From: Euwallacea fornicatus
Taxonomy: Eukaryota > Arthropoda > Insecta > Coleoptera > Curculionidae
Assembly (NCBI RefSeq): GCF_040115645.1
Contig: NC_089570.1
Location: 2,046,001 to 2,110,000, forward strand
Length of the DNA: 64,000 bases
Direction of reading: 5' to 3'
In this document: in pieces, positions 1-12,190 of the stretch
Layout of the letters: the number at the start of each line of letters is the position of its first letter
Position numbering within the stretch: position 1 is the first letter of the stretch
The notes under the pieces: model-generated
Seen by the model: the letters and a program-made list of their open reading frames with translations, nothing else
Databases searched by the model: none
Told to the model about the DNA's origin: nothing
Program-made: the position numbers and the translations under genes

Positions 1-261
1 TAATGAGTTTAGTTGTAGCTCCTTGATTATGTCAGTGCATATGTCTAAAGGGAACTGTAACGCTTCACTTAAAGACTTGCTTAAATTCTGTTGAAGATTA
101 TAGTGAATGAGTTTTTAATCTAAAATGTACAGAAAGAAACTTACGTTTATCTCCAGTTCTGAGACTCCATTGGTTTCCAAGTAGTAAGGGGGCAGCCACA
201 ATTTTACGCAATCTTTTCTGATTTTGTCGCGAATCTGTATTAAGAAATCTTCTTTCTCCAT
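1..261 (-). CDS. Unidentified gene, first two coding exons (runs off the window)
   Basis: Two joined minus-strand exons can be read. Exon 1 is 261..145: its ATG is followed by residues MEKEDFLIQIRDKIRKDC and it ends at a GTAAGT donor in phase 0. Exon 2 is 87..1: it follows a CAACAG acceptor, begins NLSKSLSEAL, and is open to the window edge. A nearer AG at about 119 was not used because it gives a stop within thirteen codons. The N-terminus is soluble and amphipathic, with a motif KLWLPPYYLE and no signal peptide. I do not recognise the family. The gene is head-to-head with the aldo/keto reductase, about 0.7 kb apart. Confidence 0.6.
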
Positions 262-971
262 TGCTGAAAGCACAAAGTAAATGAAAAAAATTTTAATGAA
301 ATGGAATTTTTTAAAAAAAGAACATAGTCATTTAAATACGTAAACAAAAACAAAGGATTAACCTTGCATGTCGAAGGCACTAGATGTCAGATGAGTCGCA
401 ATGTTGCCAGGTCGTTTCGTTATACTAAAAGATAATGCGAATGCTGTTTTTTTTCATTTTTTTTTCTCATACTCTCTATATATTTGGTGGAAAAAAAATA
501 ACAAGGAAGATTAACTTAGAATAACTGTCTTTTTTAACATAAGTATCGATAGGCGCTTAAAGGTTTAAGTAAAGCATGAAATTATGGAAATATCAATTTA
601 ATAGAAATTGTTGTATAGATCTGGCAATAAAGTGTGTTAGTATATAACAGTGTCAACATTCCATTAACTTCAAGGGCAAAACACAAGAAAACTAAAAGTA
701 GTATGACGTCACAAGAGTTTATCGTCGTAGAAACGCGCTAACAGTTACATTACTATATGTTTTCAGTATAATTCACATATGATTTAAATTATCATATTCC
801 TTCAAATAATAACTCTATGATTTCGACCTTGTATTAGACCAAACAACACATTTCGTCTACAAGTACTTAAAAGATAAGGTTATCAAAAGCTGCAACATAA
901 ACAACAATTCAATTACGTGTAAGTTAAATTATATATTGACCAGTTTTTTAAGAAGTCTGTATATAAAATCT
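262..971. promoter_or_regulatory. Spacer between divergent genes, probable shared promoter
   Basis: This 0.7 kb AT-rich stretch separates the start codons of two divergent genes. I see no open frame, repeat or clear TATA or initiator match. A CGTCA-type motif (GACGTCA) lies near 705. It probably carries both 5' untranslated regions. Confidence 0.35.
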
Positions 972-2362
972 ATGAATCAGATGGCTTTGCCAGAAACCTT
1001 CGTGGAAGGATTCCATAATGAGGCTGTTATCCGTAAAATGACATATTCTCCTCTAGGAAATACTGGGATGGAAGTTAGCAGAATATCTTTGGGATCTGGA
1101 GGATTCTCTTATTTCTATGGGTATTTATTTATTGTACGTATAAGTATGCATTAAACTATCTTATGATATATACATTCCTTAGCGACTATGATATCGAAGA
1201 ATGCAAGAAAACGATCTACGAAGCAATTAAATCTGGAATTAATTTCATCGACACGGGTCCATGGTATGGTCACGGAGAATCTGAAAAAATTTTAGGTTTA
1301 GTGAGTAAAAAAAAATATATATCTCCATTCTTACAAAAAATAATATGATTTTAGTGTCTGGAAGGAATTCCCAGAAAGGCGTATTATCTCGCCACTAAAG
1401 TAGGAAGATATGAGAAAGACCCCAAAAAAATGTTCGATTTTAGCGTTGACCGCACTTTAAAGAGCATTGATGAATCTTTAACAAGACTTAAAGTTGATTA
1501 TATAGATTTACTTCAGGTATTCACAAGAATTAAAAATTGGACCCTAATAAAACTCAATGGGTATAGGTTCACGACATAGAATTCGCCCCCTCACTAGAGA
1601 CCGTCTTAAAGGAAACTTTGCCCACAGTACAGAAAATTGTGAAATCTGGAAAGGCCAGGCATATAGGAATCACTGGGTATCCAGTGAGCAACCTTAAGGA
1701 GTGTATTCAGCGAAGTGAGGTGCCTATAGAGACCATTCTGAGTTACTGCAGATCGACAATGATTGATAACACTTTAGACGAATATGTGCCATTTTTGAAG
1801 GCAAGTAGCTTAATCTTTCAATAAGAGTCAAGTGAGCTTCAAATACTTTTTAGTCTAAAAATGTGGGCATTATAAATGCAGCTGTGAATTCCATGGGGCT
1901 GTTAACCAATAATGGTCCTCCAAGCTGGCATCCTGCCGACAAGACAATTAAGCAAATTTGCAAGACTGCCAGTGAATATTGCAAAGTAGGTGTAATGTTT
2001 TCAACAGCCAACGAAACCAGCAAAACTATTTAAATCAATAATTTTTAGACAAATAATGTAGAATTGGGTAAATTAGCAGTTTACGATGGATTACAGAAAG
2101 CATCGGTTGCAGATACAATCTTGATTGGTATGAATAATAGGACGCTTCTGAACTACAATTTGGACGTGCTACACAATGGAATCAATGAACAGGAATTGTT
2201 GGTTTACAAAGAAGTCAAAAAGAAAGTATTTGTTCACGATTAATTTCTGGTTTTTATACGATTTTGGTGTTTTTCAGGATACTAAGTAAGCTGCCGGAGA
2301 AATCAAACTGGGAGAACGTCGAATTGGAGCAATTCCGAAAAAGTGAATTTCAATTCGCTTAA
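972..2362 (+). CDS. Aldo/keto reductase, L-galactose-dehydrogenase-like
   Basis: This is a probable cytosolic NADPH-dependent oxidoreductase with a TIM-barrel fold. Exons are 972..1120, 1183..1300, 1355..1516, 1567..1800, 1854..1985, 2049..2225 and 2291..2362. The family tetrad is visible: Asp in NFIDTG, Tyr in PWYG, Lys in LATKVGR and His in VHDIEF. The start is the ATG at 972; an upstream in-frame TTG at 936 is not credible. The substrate cannot be told from sequence. Intron 4 begins GCAAGT rather than GT. The last intron is uncertain: the strong TTTTTCAG acceptor at about 2278 leads to DTK then a stop, while the next AG (2290) restores the family-like C-terminus LPEKSNWENVELEQF. The main name is secure; the last exon boundary is not. 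Confidence 0.85.
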
Positions 2363-2494
2363 GTGGTCTACAGTTTTAGCTAACTATTAAATACGATCGT
2401 TAGAAAACTACGTGTAGATATTAAGGTATGAGAAGATTGTCCGGAGGTAATGCATTTGTTAGTTAGATGATGGATCATAAACATTAAATTGCTT

Positions 2495-2500
2495 AATAAA
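2495..2500 (+). terminator. Polyadenylation signal of the aldo/keto reductase
   Basis: AATAAA lies 133 bases after the stop codon. Confidence 0.6.
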
Positions 2501-2563
2501 TGTCCTACGTTCATTGATTACTAAGAGTTTTTCTTAAATGAAACCAGTTATACCTTACCAATA

Positions 2564-3515
2564 TCAAAGTTCTTCCTTGAATTGTGCTTTCAAATTATTA
2601 TTCTCTTCAAACAACAACTGTCTCCAGAAGTTACTTTGCCCAATTTGCACATTACGCTCCATTTCGAAGTTGTCAGGACCCAAAATTCGCAATTGGTAAA
2701 AACCCCTCAGTTGTTTACTAAAAGGCTCCCAAAATGTTGTGATATTCGGTTTTCTTAAAAAAAACAAAAATGAATCAAAAACGATCGTACAATGCCGCAT
2801 GCGTTTAAGATTAAATTATACAGGGTGTTTGGTAACCCGATACATTCCTTTAAGGGAGTGATGGAGCATGAAGTAAGGAGTAAATTTAACCCTACTTACT
2901 GGCGTAAATTTGAATTACTCATCCCAAAAAACCTCTAGATACACAATTTTACAAAATTAGCTGGAAAAAATCGCAAGATATTAAAGAAAATAGGATTTAT
3001 TTTTTCGACTTTGCCACCCTGTATCTTTGTTATTATCAACTTTGGTACTAAGGTAAGTTGGATTAAATTTAATCCTTACCTCATGTTTTATACACCCCTT
3101 AAAGGAATGTATCGAGTTACCAAACACCTTGTATATAGCCCCCAGGCAATAGTCATTTACATTGTATAAGGAATTACCTTACCCAAATTTCATAAATGAA
3201 GTGGTAAGATCAATTAAAATATTTCCCATCTTTGCGTCGCTTGGAGTGCTGCGCGTATTAAACGCTGTACTGAGAATGTAAATCGTGTCATCACCATGTG
3301 ATATACCTGGACAAAGTGTGCTTCTGTGTGAATAAATTGTGGAAATAAATTCAATATTACATACCAATATTTGCATCACATTTTATTCGCCCTTGGGACT
3401 TACTAACATTGCCTCGATAATTGTACACGTAACTGAATATGTTTGAAGACACTACAGAGTTTTGAAGAGTCGCAGAGGTCTCTATGTCCACGATAAAAAG
3501 CCTGTCACTCAGGAT
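2564..3515 (-). CDS. Second copy of the last three carboxylesterase exons (alternative 3' cassette or partial duplicate)
   Basis: Three intact minus-strand exons, 3515..3365, 3306..3183 and 2753..2564, encode a second carboxylesterase C-terminus. The first begins ILSDRLFIVDIET, against IFSDRLFVSGIET in the main gene. The second carries the catalytic-His segment GISHGDDTIYIL. The third carries the terminal KPNITTFWEP block. Lengths are 151, 124 and 190 bases; the main gene has 151, 136 and 190, with the same phases (0, then G|GN, then GG|N). No 5' esterase exons lie between this trio and the main gene's stop at 3784. It can only be used by splicing from exon 7 of the upstream gene, or it is a non-functional relic. 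No stop or frameshift is seen. A MITE sits in its last intron. I see no good AATAAA after its stop. Confidence 0.7.
2821..3131. mobile_element. MITE with about 75 bp terminal inverted repeats
   Basis: The left end starts CAGGGTGTTTGGTAAC and the reverse complement of the right end starts CAAGGTGTTTGGTAAC. The match continues for about 75 bases at roughly 80 percent identity. Both ends are flanked by TA, consistent with a TA target duplication. At 311 bp it has no coding capacity. It lies in the last intron of the duplicated esterase exon trio. Confidence 0.75.
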
Positions 3516-3737
3516 CTAGAAATGAGTTACGGAAATAAGTTTATTGCAAAGTGGGTCCTTATAGAATGATTTCAACTAGTTGGGAAGTCATTGATAAATG
3601 GCTTATGAAACCTTCTGGGCAACTTACAATGCAGGTTTAAACTTGAAATTAATAATGCACTCTCCCAAAAGGGTTCTTGGGTCATTTAAATCGAGAAAAA
3701 CGACAAAAAATTAACGAAAAGACGCGAAAAGAGAGGT

Positions 3738-3743
3738 TTTATT
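3738..3743 (-). terminator. Polyadenylation signal of the carboxylesterase
   Basis: AATAAA on the minus strand, about 40 bases after the stop codon at 3784. Confidence 0.5.
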
Positions 3744-3783
3744 GTACAAAAAGTACAGAACAATCTATTTTAAAAAACATTCC

Positions 3784-6200
3784 CTACAACTCGACTTTCG
3801 GAGTAAATAAACGTCTGTTTTCTTCAAAGGGAATTTGATCCCAAAAATGGAATTGTCCCTCGTCAGCGTCCGGCAACAACTCCAAATCATCAAACTTGTT
3901 TATGAGAAGAATCACGAAAGGATCTTTTGGATTTTTAGGAACTGGCGGCCAAGTCGAAGAAATATTGGGCGCCCTGAAAAACTATGAAAAACTGAGAGTT
4001 TATGCCTCAGATGTCCACGTACCCTTTCTCCATAAAGGAGGTAGTTATGTCGATCAATAGCTTAGAAGTTTGCTTGTCAACTTGAGTGGACAACTCATAT
4101 TTCGGAAAGGCTACTTCCAGTTTCAGAATTAGAATTGTGTCATCTCCATGCGACACCCCTATAAAGGCACTTGGTTTAACCCAAACTTTTTGTTCTCAAG
4201 TGTTTTTTATCACCAATATTGGTGTCCGACCTAATAATGAGGTCTGAGAGGCTAGAACTTCCTCTATAGTTATACTGATAACAATAAATATTTGATTTCA
4301 CCGCTTGGCTTTGTATTCGTGCAGCAGTCTCTATTCCTGAGACAAACAATCTATCACTGAATATCTGCAATAATAAATGGTTAGCAAGTCAATTATTAAA
4401 GGGGAATACTACTTACTATGATAAGGACTACAATGGATTACATTAATGTTTAGTCTCGTAGGTCACATTAGTCACAAAATATCATGCACATAATGAACTA
4501 CATTATCACCTTTGCTTTATACAAAATTAGTAGTTATTACCGATGGATTTCATATCGTCAATATAACCGCGTTTAATTGGAAAAAAAACTTATCAACTTA
4601 CATCCACAAAACTAGAAAAAGTTTCCCTATTTATGGGTTTATCTCCCATGTATTGCTCTCTAATGAGTTGCCCCACTTTATTCTTCAATTCTGCTGGGAG
4701 AGTTTCATTGTAATGCAAAATAAAGGGCAAAAGTTCGTTCCACCTTGAATCGATCTCTTTTAAGTGCTCTTCATTGGCCCAAAAGTCTACAGAGAAAAAT
4801 CCTTAATAAAATTATAGCAAAAGTATGGAGTACGACGTACCGGAAGCAGGATACAACCCTTCATCTTTTGTATAAGAAATCATCCAGGGCACATCCAAAA
4901 CTTTACCCTCTGTAAGGAGCTTATAAGGATGTTCTGGCAGCACCGGCTTTTTGGCCCATTGTCCGTCAACCACCACTCCAAAAGGGGAGAAGGGATTGTA
5001 TAAAAAGGGCTGTAGTTTTCCGACCGCATGCACAATGTGTCGCGCAGGTTTGCTTTTCAAACACTTTTTGGTTTCTTCTGAATTTCCTGTCGAAGGGCAG
5101 CCTACCAGATCGGCAACTTTCAAGGCTTTCTCTTTAACCCGTTCGGCTAATACCCAAGGGTTGAGGGCGCAACCGCTTTGGGAAATTCCGTGCTTAAATA
5201 AACCTAAATAAGGTTCATTTTAATCACAACATAGAACAGTAGTGGTTTGTTGCTGTTTATGGAATTATGAAATTTTTTATTTACCCCTGGATTCTGGTAA
5301 GAAATAATGCAAATGGACACTAGCACCTCCTGCAGACATTCCATGAAGAGTTATGGAATTTGGATTACCCCCGAATAAGTGAATATTTTTCTTCACCCAC
5401 TCCAACGCCTTGATCTGGTCCTTTAGGCCCATATTGCCAGGCAAAGTGTTGTCTTCAGTGCTCAGAAATCCTGTTAAAACAAGGTTTACAATCTAGTTCA
5501 TAGGATAAATGTTGTTGTTAATGACCTAAAGGTCCAAGTCGGTAATTAAAATTGACGAAAACAATGGGTCTGTCCATAATTATATCAGGTCCATAACTTG
5601 CACCCCTACCAAACATAAAGGCGCCTCCATGAATATGAACTAAAACGTCCAATTTTGCTTGAGGATCGATGGTATGGGTGTATACATTGACGTGAAGACA
5701 ATCCTCATCACCTATTCGTCAAGAAACCTTTAACTTTTCAAAAAAATATAATATTTAAGAAGATTATCTTACCATGAACGACGTAATTGTTCTTATAATC
5801 TGTCATGAAATGATCGTACTGCATGCAGCCCGTTAATACATTGGCTTTCCATATTCCCTTCCATGGTTCCGGGTCTTGGGGCTCCTGGCAGAATAATCAT
5901 TATATAGCAATAATGCTCAAGCGATTGAATAAAAGTACCTCAAATCTCAGATTCCCAATGGGGGGTTTCGCATAAGGGATTCCCTCAAATTTCAAAAAGG
6001 GCTGGGAATTCACCGAGTGTCCCACGTATCCCTCTATGACCCCCAAGGGAGTAGTTACCATCAGTTGTGATTTATCGCCGTAAGTACCTTAAGTGATGAT
6101 CACTATTATCCCTTTGAAAGTTGATATGATTTTATTTACCTCGTCCTAGCAAAAGCACCCCTAAAACACTTAAGGTTTTAACGACCATGCTTATGAGCAT
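3784..6200 (-). CDS. Type-B carboxylesterase, secreted
   Basis: This is an alpha/beta-hydrolase ester hydrolase of 572 residues. Exons from 5' to 3' are 6200..6140, 6087..5939, 5884..5773, 5711..5526, 5470..5285, 5203..4841, 4786..4602, 4364..4214, 4158..4023 and 3973..3784. A hydrophobic N-terminus (LSVLGVLLLG) looks like a signal peptide. Other landmarks are the oxyanion motif HGGAF, the nucleophile elbow GMSAG, the acidic triad member in TKDEG and the His in GVSHGDD. The family-typical EDCL and DRLF blocks are present. The elbow is GMSAG, not the GQSAG of classical juvenile hormone esterase, so I do not call it JHE; an unspecialised or venom/gut-type carboxylesterase is likelier. A second set of terminal exons downstream may give an alternative C-terminus. 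Confidence 0.9.
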
Positions 6201-6893
6201 TCTTTGGTAATTACGCGTAATTATGTCTAAAGTTATAAATGGTAACAATTCTGCCTGCAACAAAAACAATTAATAACTTTTATGTGTTTACAAGACAAAC
6301 TGGTATGTAATATCTGCGATGAAAGTGAAAGAATAACACTCTGCGAGAGATAATTCTATTATTGGGTAATGTTTGATTTATTCTAGGTATTTATCTTTGT
6401 CAACAAGAGATGTGACAATAGGGAATTTAAATAATAGGTTTTTTTAAATAATACAGTATTTTACATTCATAACCAGCACCCCCCTAAGGATGGTATGCAA
6501 TCAATTACTCGATTATTTAAATGGTTTATTGACAAATATAACTTATTTAAAAAGCGATTGCTAGTTTTTGTGTATTGAGATGAATGCAGATTTCATTATA
6601 ATAACATAAGAGTAAACAAGTCCTACGTCTCCGTGTATATCTTGTATGCAATCCATCGAGGTCCAACTCAGTAATGCAACTCTGCGGTTTCATTATCATT
6701 GTGTTTATCACATTATTTATAGTTCCTTCCGCAGTTTGCATTATTTTTTAGAATTTCATCTCGTTTCTTGGAGGAGGTCTATAAAAAATCAGATTATTTA
6801 GAGACGAACCTCCAACTCCTACTGTGCGTCGAGGGCTGTGAGGAAGAGTACTTCCAATGTGATATCGGTAACATTTAATCATTGCAGACTGTT

Positions 6894-6945
6894 TAATAAT
6901 AATAATAATAATATTAATAATAATAATAATAATAAAGTCTGATCT
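6894..6945. repeat. (AAT)n microsatellite
   Basis: TAA/AAT trinucleotides repeat for about 52 bases with one interruption. Confidence 0.9.
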
Positions 6946-7820
6946 ATTTTCCAAAGGCAATACGCCCTGATTCGGAATTATTGGAAACAACCGCAATAGT
7001 TTAACTGGTAGTTTTCTATCGATGTTAAGCCTTTTTGGGGATATTACAGTCGTTAAAAACCTTGAGATTCGGCAAAACTGTGGTTATTCAGACAGCGGTG
7101 CGGCGTTATACACATCTTGCAGATTAGGTAATCAGTAAAGCATGCGTATATACTTAAATTTAAGAATGTCGAGGGTCTTTACTACTGACTTTTCGGTCGT
7201 CTTCCGCATTCACAGCGTTTTGTACCACGTATATGCGATATACCTAGATGTAACATATCTGAGGAAGCGTGGCAACAGTGTTTATTAACATTATTTCGCA
7301 TTTTCCAGATGAACTCACTTATATCTACATTTGAGGGTACATTATCATTGAATAGTATTCCAGTAAGGTACGTTTTTTTATTCACTCTCTCTACCGATAA
7401 TTTTCCTTTAAATCCCTTTATATTACATGGTAAATATGAAAGTTGTATAAATACGTGTAAGGGATTTGCAAAGTGTTTTAAGTCATATCATTTAATTCCA
7501 TACTATTACTACGTTATGTAATCGCTTGATGAACGCGCAATTAACCTTTCAAGGATAAAGAAGACAATTATAATAAACAATGTTCTGGTTTTAAATGTGA
7601 TAAAATAATTGATCTATTATTAATGTAATCTAAGACCTAAAAGGAGACCACAATTAATCCCTTCATAGCAGGGAGAGAATCTTATAATATCGTAAACAAA
7701 CTCTTAAAGACGTCATAAACAATTGAAATTGTCATCATGAAAAAAATAACAATTTAATTGACATTTACGTTTGATGACGTGACACACTTCCGTCTTTGAT
7801 TTCGAACGCTTTACCTTATA

Positions 7821-8215
7821 TACAGAGCGTCCCAGAATGAGGGGATCAAGGCTTAATCGCATATTCCTTGGTCAAAAAAATATCGATTTGTGGTGATACG
7901 CTTATACACGAAATTGTCCCCTTCTGGAGATAGAGCCCGTCAAAGTTTGACTTTTTTTTTTAATTTGCAAATAAGTCGAAAAGGGCTAGATGGACTGCAA
8001 CGAAATTTGGTGCATAGTCCTCCTGCTTCTCGGGACGTCCTCCTGCTACTACTGAAGCGTAATAAAGTCATACAATGGGAATTTGCAAATAAATCCGCTT
8101 TGCGGCCGTTCCGTTGGTTGCAATTGATTACGAATAATGAAATTTTTTTATTCAAATATAGTTGGATAAAAGGACCGATGGAGCAGGCGCAATAAAGTCT
8201 TTGCAGAAAGTGATT
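7821..8215. repeat. Putative degenerate TIR element
   Basis: The left edge TACAGAGCGTCCCA resembles the ends of the other TA-flanked elements in this window. The interior is long, open on both strands and GC-richer than its surroundings. I could not define a matching right end, so the boundary is approximate. Confidence 0.3.
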
Positions 8216-8325
8216 CTATAGCCACCCTGGCCGAGACCCGTCGACTGAATATAACAACATGTACATAAGTAAGCGGTGGTGTATATACACATACGTATAT
8301 ATTTCTTTCTTTAAGGCATAGTTAT

Positions 8326-11300
8326 TTATAGCTTGATGGTTGTGTGCCGGGCCTCAGTTTTAGCGTTAATCGGCGGGTGATCATTGATGTTAATCCCTGC
8401 CAGTTGATCTTGTCTCTTTTTGACGAATCGATCATGCCTTCTCTTCATTTCCAACATATCCTTCATTTCTTCTTTATCCTCGTCCTACACGTGTTTATAG
8501 TAAAATATCCATAGGAATTAAATCTGGCGTACTTACCGACTGATTGAGCCTCAGAACTAAAGCCCTTTTCCCATCACTCATTGGCTGAGAATAAACATTG
8601 AGTTGCCTCAGTCGCTCCGGAGGACTCACTCCCCTTTCCACCACCAAAACAATGCGAGCCCACTGACGTTGCCACTCGTTCCTAGTTTCGGCGATTTTCT
8701 GGTATGTATTGCCCATCATGGCGATTAACATATTTATGAGCAAAATGGCTACTATTGCCATAAATACCACGAAAAGCATCTATGGGAAGCTCACTTAAAA
8801 TTTAAACTTTTGCGGGAAATTATGTGCTTTTTACTTTTGCTTCATACTCATGTTCAGTTCTACTGAACGCCGTGTAATAATCTCCGAAATTCGTCATGGA
8901 CATAAGGAACATAGCCATGATCGATTCGGTGGGTGTAGACATCGGATTAGTCGCAGAATCGTCTACTTCTTCTGGGGTCAATGGGTTGTCGAAGGAGAGG
9001 AAAATTATGTAGTAAGCTGAAAGGAAGTTTTGACAATAATTAGCCATAAGTTTGAGAAGATATTTCGGTACCTTGAGAGAATCCCATGACAAACACCATG
9101 TAAATGGTGGCAAAGCGAAGCAAATCTCCCATGACCATGCGGTAGATCATGACAACAAACGGTCCAACAGTCTTAAAACCCCTGGAAACGAATACTTAAA
9201 TATGTTTGACGATGGACAATTGAATTTAAACCTGCAGAAAAACAGAAAATATGGAGCTGTAGTGAGCATCACCACCACTGCTGTGATATCCTCCGCTTCA
9301 TCTAAGCAAACTAAGCGCAACCAGGGAATCACCCCAAATACTAAAATACACGAAAAGAGGAACATCACTCTGGACGGAGCGGTCATCTAAAACTATTTTA
9401 TTTATTTAGTGTCTTGGAGGAAATATTGAGATTTTACCAAATTCTCAAAAAACATTCTTAATCCCAAAAAGCGCGCCTCTCTAACAGCTGCGGCGAGATA
9501 CAAAAAGGCCCCTAAAGTAATACATAGTTCAGCTGTAAAACGCACTTTGGCCTCGGAATTCTCTAGATTCATCAATCTACATTCTTCTTGCAAGTTATCC
9601 CACCATTCTTCCACGTCATAGTCGTCGTCATTTGCTGTGGGTTGCTTTTAGTCAACAAAATTATATAAAAACATGAGAGTCAGTACCTTTGCTTTTAGTA
9701 GCCTCTTGGAGATTTTTTAAAACTTCAGAAGTCAAATTTAGAATCGTGGTTGTGTTGCTCGTAGTATGGTTGCTGGACTGAGTTATATTTGTGGAATTCT
9801 TTCCTGAATTTGCGTGATGAGGAGGCCCGGGCCGTAAAATAAACGCTATAATATAATAACGCTATAATCATAGCATACAAATGCTCTTTATAAAGTCATC
9901 ACAAGTCTTACCGACAAGAGAGATGACGAAGTAGAAGGCAAAAGTGAAAAACTGCCGGTAAAATTTAAATTTTACAAAAGTGTTCCACTTGGCGTTTAAG
10001 AGGTCTACTAAAACTCCGTCTAAGAGTTCTAAATGTTCGTCTTTGTCCTGCAATTTTTCCATTAAGGAATGCTGTGATTGAACATATCAAACGCACCCCA
10101 AATACTACAAGATTTAAAGCTGAAGTTTTGCCAATTTGCCCTGTATTCACGTCGATAGTGTCGATTTGAGAAAGCGGATAAGCGGCACATGTAATACTGC
10201 CTGTAAAGTAAATTATATCACAAATTAGTTATATTAAATTTGTAATATTCCCTAGTACCAATTTGCCAATATATTTCCCTTTCCAGTTTAAGAATATGGA
10301 AAAATATGTCCATTCTCGCCAGCTTTGCAGCTAGAGTCAACGGGGTCAAATTTAGGACATTTTTGACTGCCAAATTGGCCCCAACCTCATACGCCATGTC
10401 AAACGCTTCCTGTGTCATAATTAATTGATTATATAATCATTTAGAAAGTCGTAATAAAATTACCACTTTAGAATAAATGACTAACAGGTGCAATACTGTG
10501 TTCCCATTGGTATCTTGAGCGTCCAAATTGGCACCTTTAGCTAAAATCAACCTGAAACTTTCTTCCTGTCCTAAACATGCGGCAAAGGAAAGAGGATATT
10601 CGCCCCAATACACATAACTTCAATAAATTTGTTAAATTACTCACATATACTTTGTTGTGTTTGGTCTTACCCTAGATAATTGGTCACCGGGTATACATTC
10701 ACCCACTCATGATCCAGAGAATCAGTTCTCGACGATTTCTGATCCTCCGGACACATGAAATTCCCGAAACATCTCTCCTGGAAATTCACGTCTGCGGCTA
10801 AGAGAAATTTAACCATCGAGGGGTCCTCGTTCACTATAGCAATATGCAGGACATTTTCACCGTAATACTCATCAGAAATGTAAATATCATTGATTAATTT
10901 TGGGTAAAATCTCAGCAATCTCTTCGCGATATCTGAGTGTAGGGCTGTAGCATTAAGCAAACAAAGGTGCAAAATGGTTTCTCCTACGGCTCCTCTCTCT
11001 CGTAATTTCCAGCACACATGTCGATACATCGTTGGATCTGAAAAGATCTAGAAATTAAGGGTTTTGTTAGAGGGGATTATTTACTGCGCTGATATTCTTC
11101 TTCGCTTATTTCCGGACCCTCATCGTCTACTTCGAATTCATCGGGGTTTTCCATAGTTTTCAGTTGAGGTAGCTGGTGTGAGAAAGTTTCTGAATTGGAA
11201 AAACAACTTCAGGTGGTTTTATAATTTTACCAATTTATGCCTGCCCCGTTCTTTGTTCCTTAAAAGCACCATTTGGGATATGGGAATGTAGCGGCCAGCA

Positions 11301-11604
11301 CCTTTGTTGTAAAGAAAATGCTCCACCTAGGCATTTCTATACAGTTAATCATGTTGTGAAAGAAACTTGGCGATAATAAACCTTAGTTTTAATTGCATGA
11401 TCAATTTCGGCGTATTGTTTATTTTGCGTGGCCCTCTTCATGAGTTCGACCAACAGACCACCACCTGATGAAAAATGGTTTTATATAATTGAACTAATTA
11501 ATGAACGATTAACCTTTCAAGTCGCACAATTTATAGATGGGTTGCATGGAGGCTCCCGCCTGCTTCTTAACACCGCTTGTGACATTGCTCTCAGTATTTC
11601 CCAT
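8326..11604 (-). CDS. nan: TRPV cation channel Nanchung
   Basis: This is the insect TRPV subunit that works with Inactive in chordotonal mechanosensory neurons (hearing, proprioception). Sixteen coding exons give 824 residues: 11604..11514, 11464..11382, 11326..11231, 11172..11085, 11037..10671, 10617..10464, 10409..10259, 10200..10097, 10047..9912, 9845..9687, 9634..9438, 9386..9232, 9181..9072, 9016..8835, 8779..8537 and 8484..8326. Ankyrin repeats span roughly residues 125-330 (GETILHLCLLNA, GENVLHIAIVNED, GNTVLHLLVIY). Transmembrane helices run from about 405 to 715. The pore-loop motif is TNFGDYY near 670, and S6 is VAILLINMLIAMMG. An acidic spacer (ANDDDYDVEE) and N-glycosylation sequons lie in the first extracellular loop. 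The length and short C-tail favour Nanchung over the longer paralogue Inactive. Confidence 0.85.
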
Positions 11605-12190
11605 TTTTTGTTAATAAATTGCAATGTTTAAGTGACGTTCTAAAAGCTATGAGGAAAAGAATTGCATCGACTAAACAACCATGTTTAATCGATTTTAGAA
11701 ACTGCACTATGTGCGGGAAACGTGAAATTTAAATTCGAGACACACATGTGCAAAGGTGTAAAATTAAATACGCCTTTTTACACTTAGGTTAATGTCGTAA
11801 ATGTTCACATTACCAGACAACATTCTCAAATGTTCACTTTTTGTCTGTTTCCATGTGCCGCAAAACACTGCGAGAAGTGATGGATTTTAATGAACCAAGG
11901 TAAATGGGTCGAACTGCGAAACGTGTGATATTAGGAAGGTTTTAGGTTTGTTGCCAAATGGTGGATTGCCGAAGTCATATTCTTATTATCAAGAGATTTT
12001 CAGTGATTATTCAAATGGGACATGGACGACAATAAATTAAGAGCAGATAAAAAACTAGATTTTATTTGTGTATATACTTAGTACAACTTGTAAATGAACA
12101 GAGACCAATTTAATAAAATAAAGCGATTCATAATGTAAAATTAACAATACCTTAGAGATGTTAAAACAACTTAAGATGTTTTGAAGACAC
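11605..12190. other. Spacer between nanchung and RFC1
   Basis: AT-rich, with no gene or repeat recognised. It holds the nanchung upstream region and the RFC1 3' untranslated region. Confidence 0.5.
12061..12066 (-). terminator. Polyadenylation signal of RFC1
   Basis: AATAAA on the minus strand, about 125 bases after the stop codon. Confidence 0.5.

Larger units (their letters stand above)
6201..8325. other. Intergenic spacer with repeats
   Basis: Between the esterase start and the end of nanchung there is no supportable gene. It contains an (AAT)n microsatellite and a probable degenerate transposon. Short open frames here look like chance. Confidence 0.5.

Noticed and set aside
7890..8195. 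Opposed open frames of 101 and 71 codons before nanchung
   Set aside because: Probably part of a degenerate repeat; sequences resemble no known protein.
8326..11604. Inactive (the other insect TRPV) instead of Nanchung
   Set aside because: The protein is about 824 residues with a short C-tail, whereas Inactive usually has a much longer tail; this is a judgement from length and memory of the families, so not absolute.
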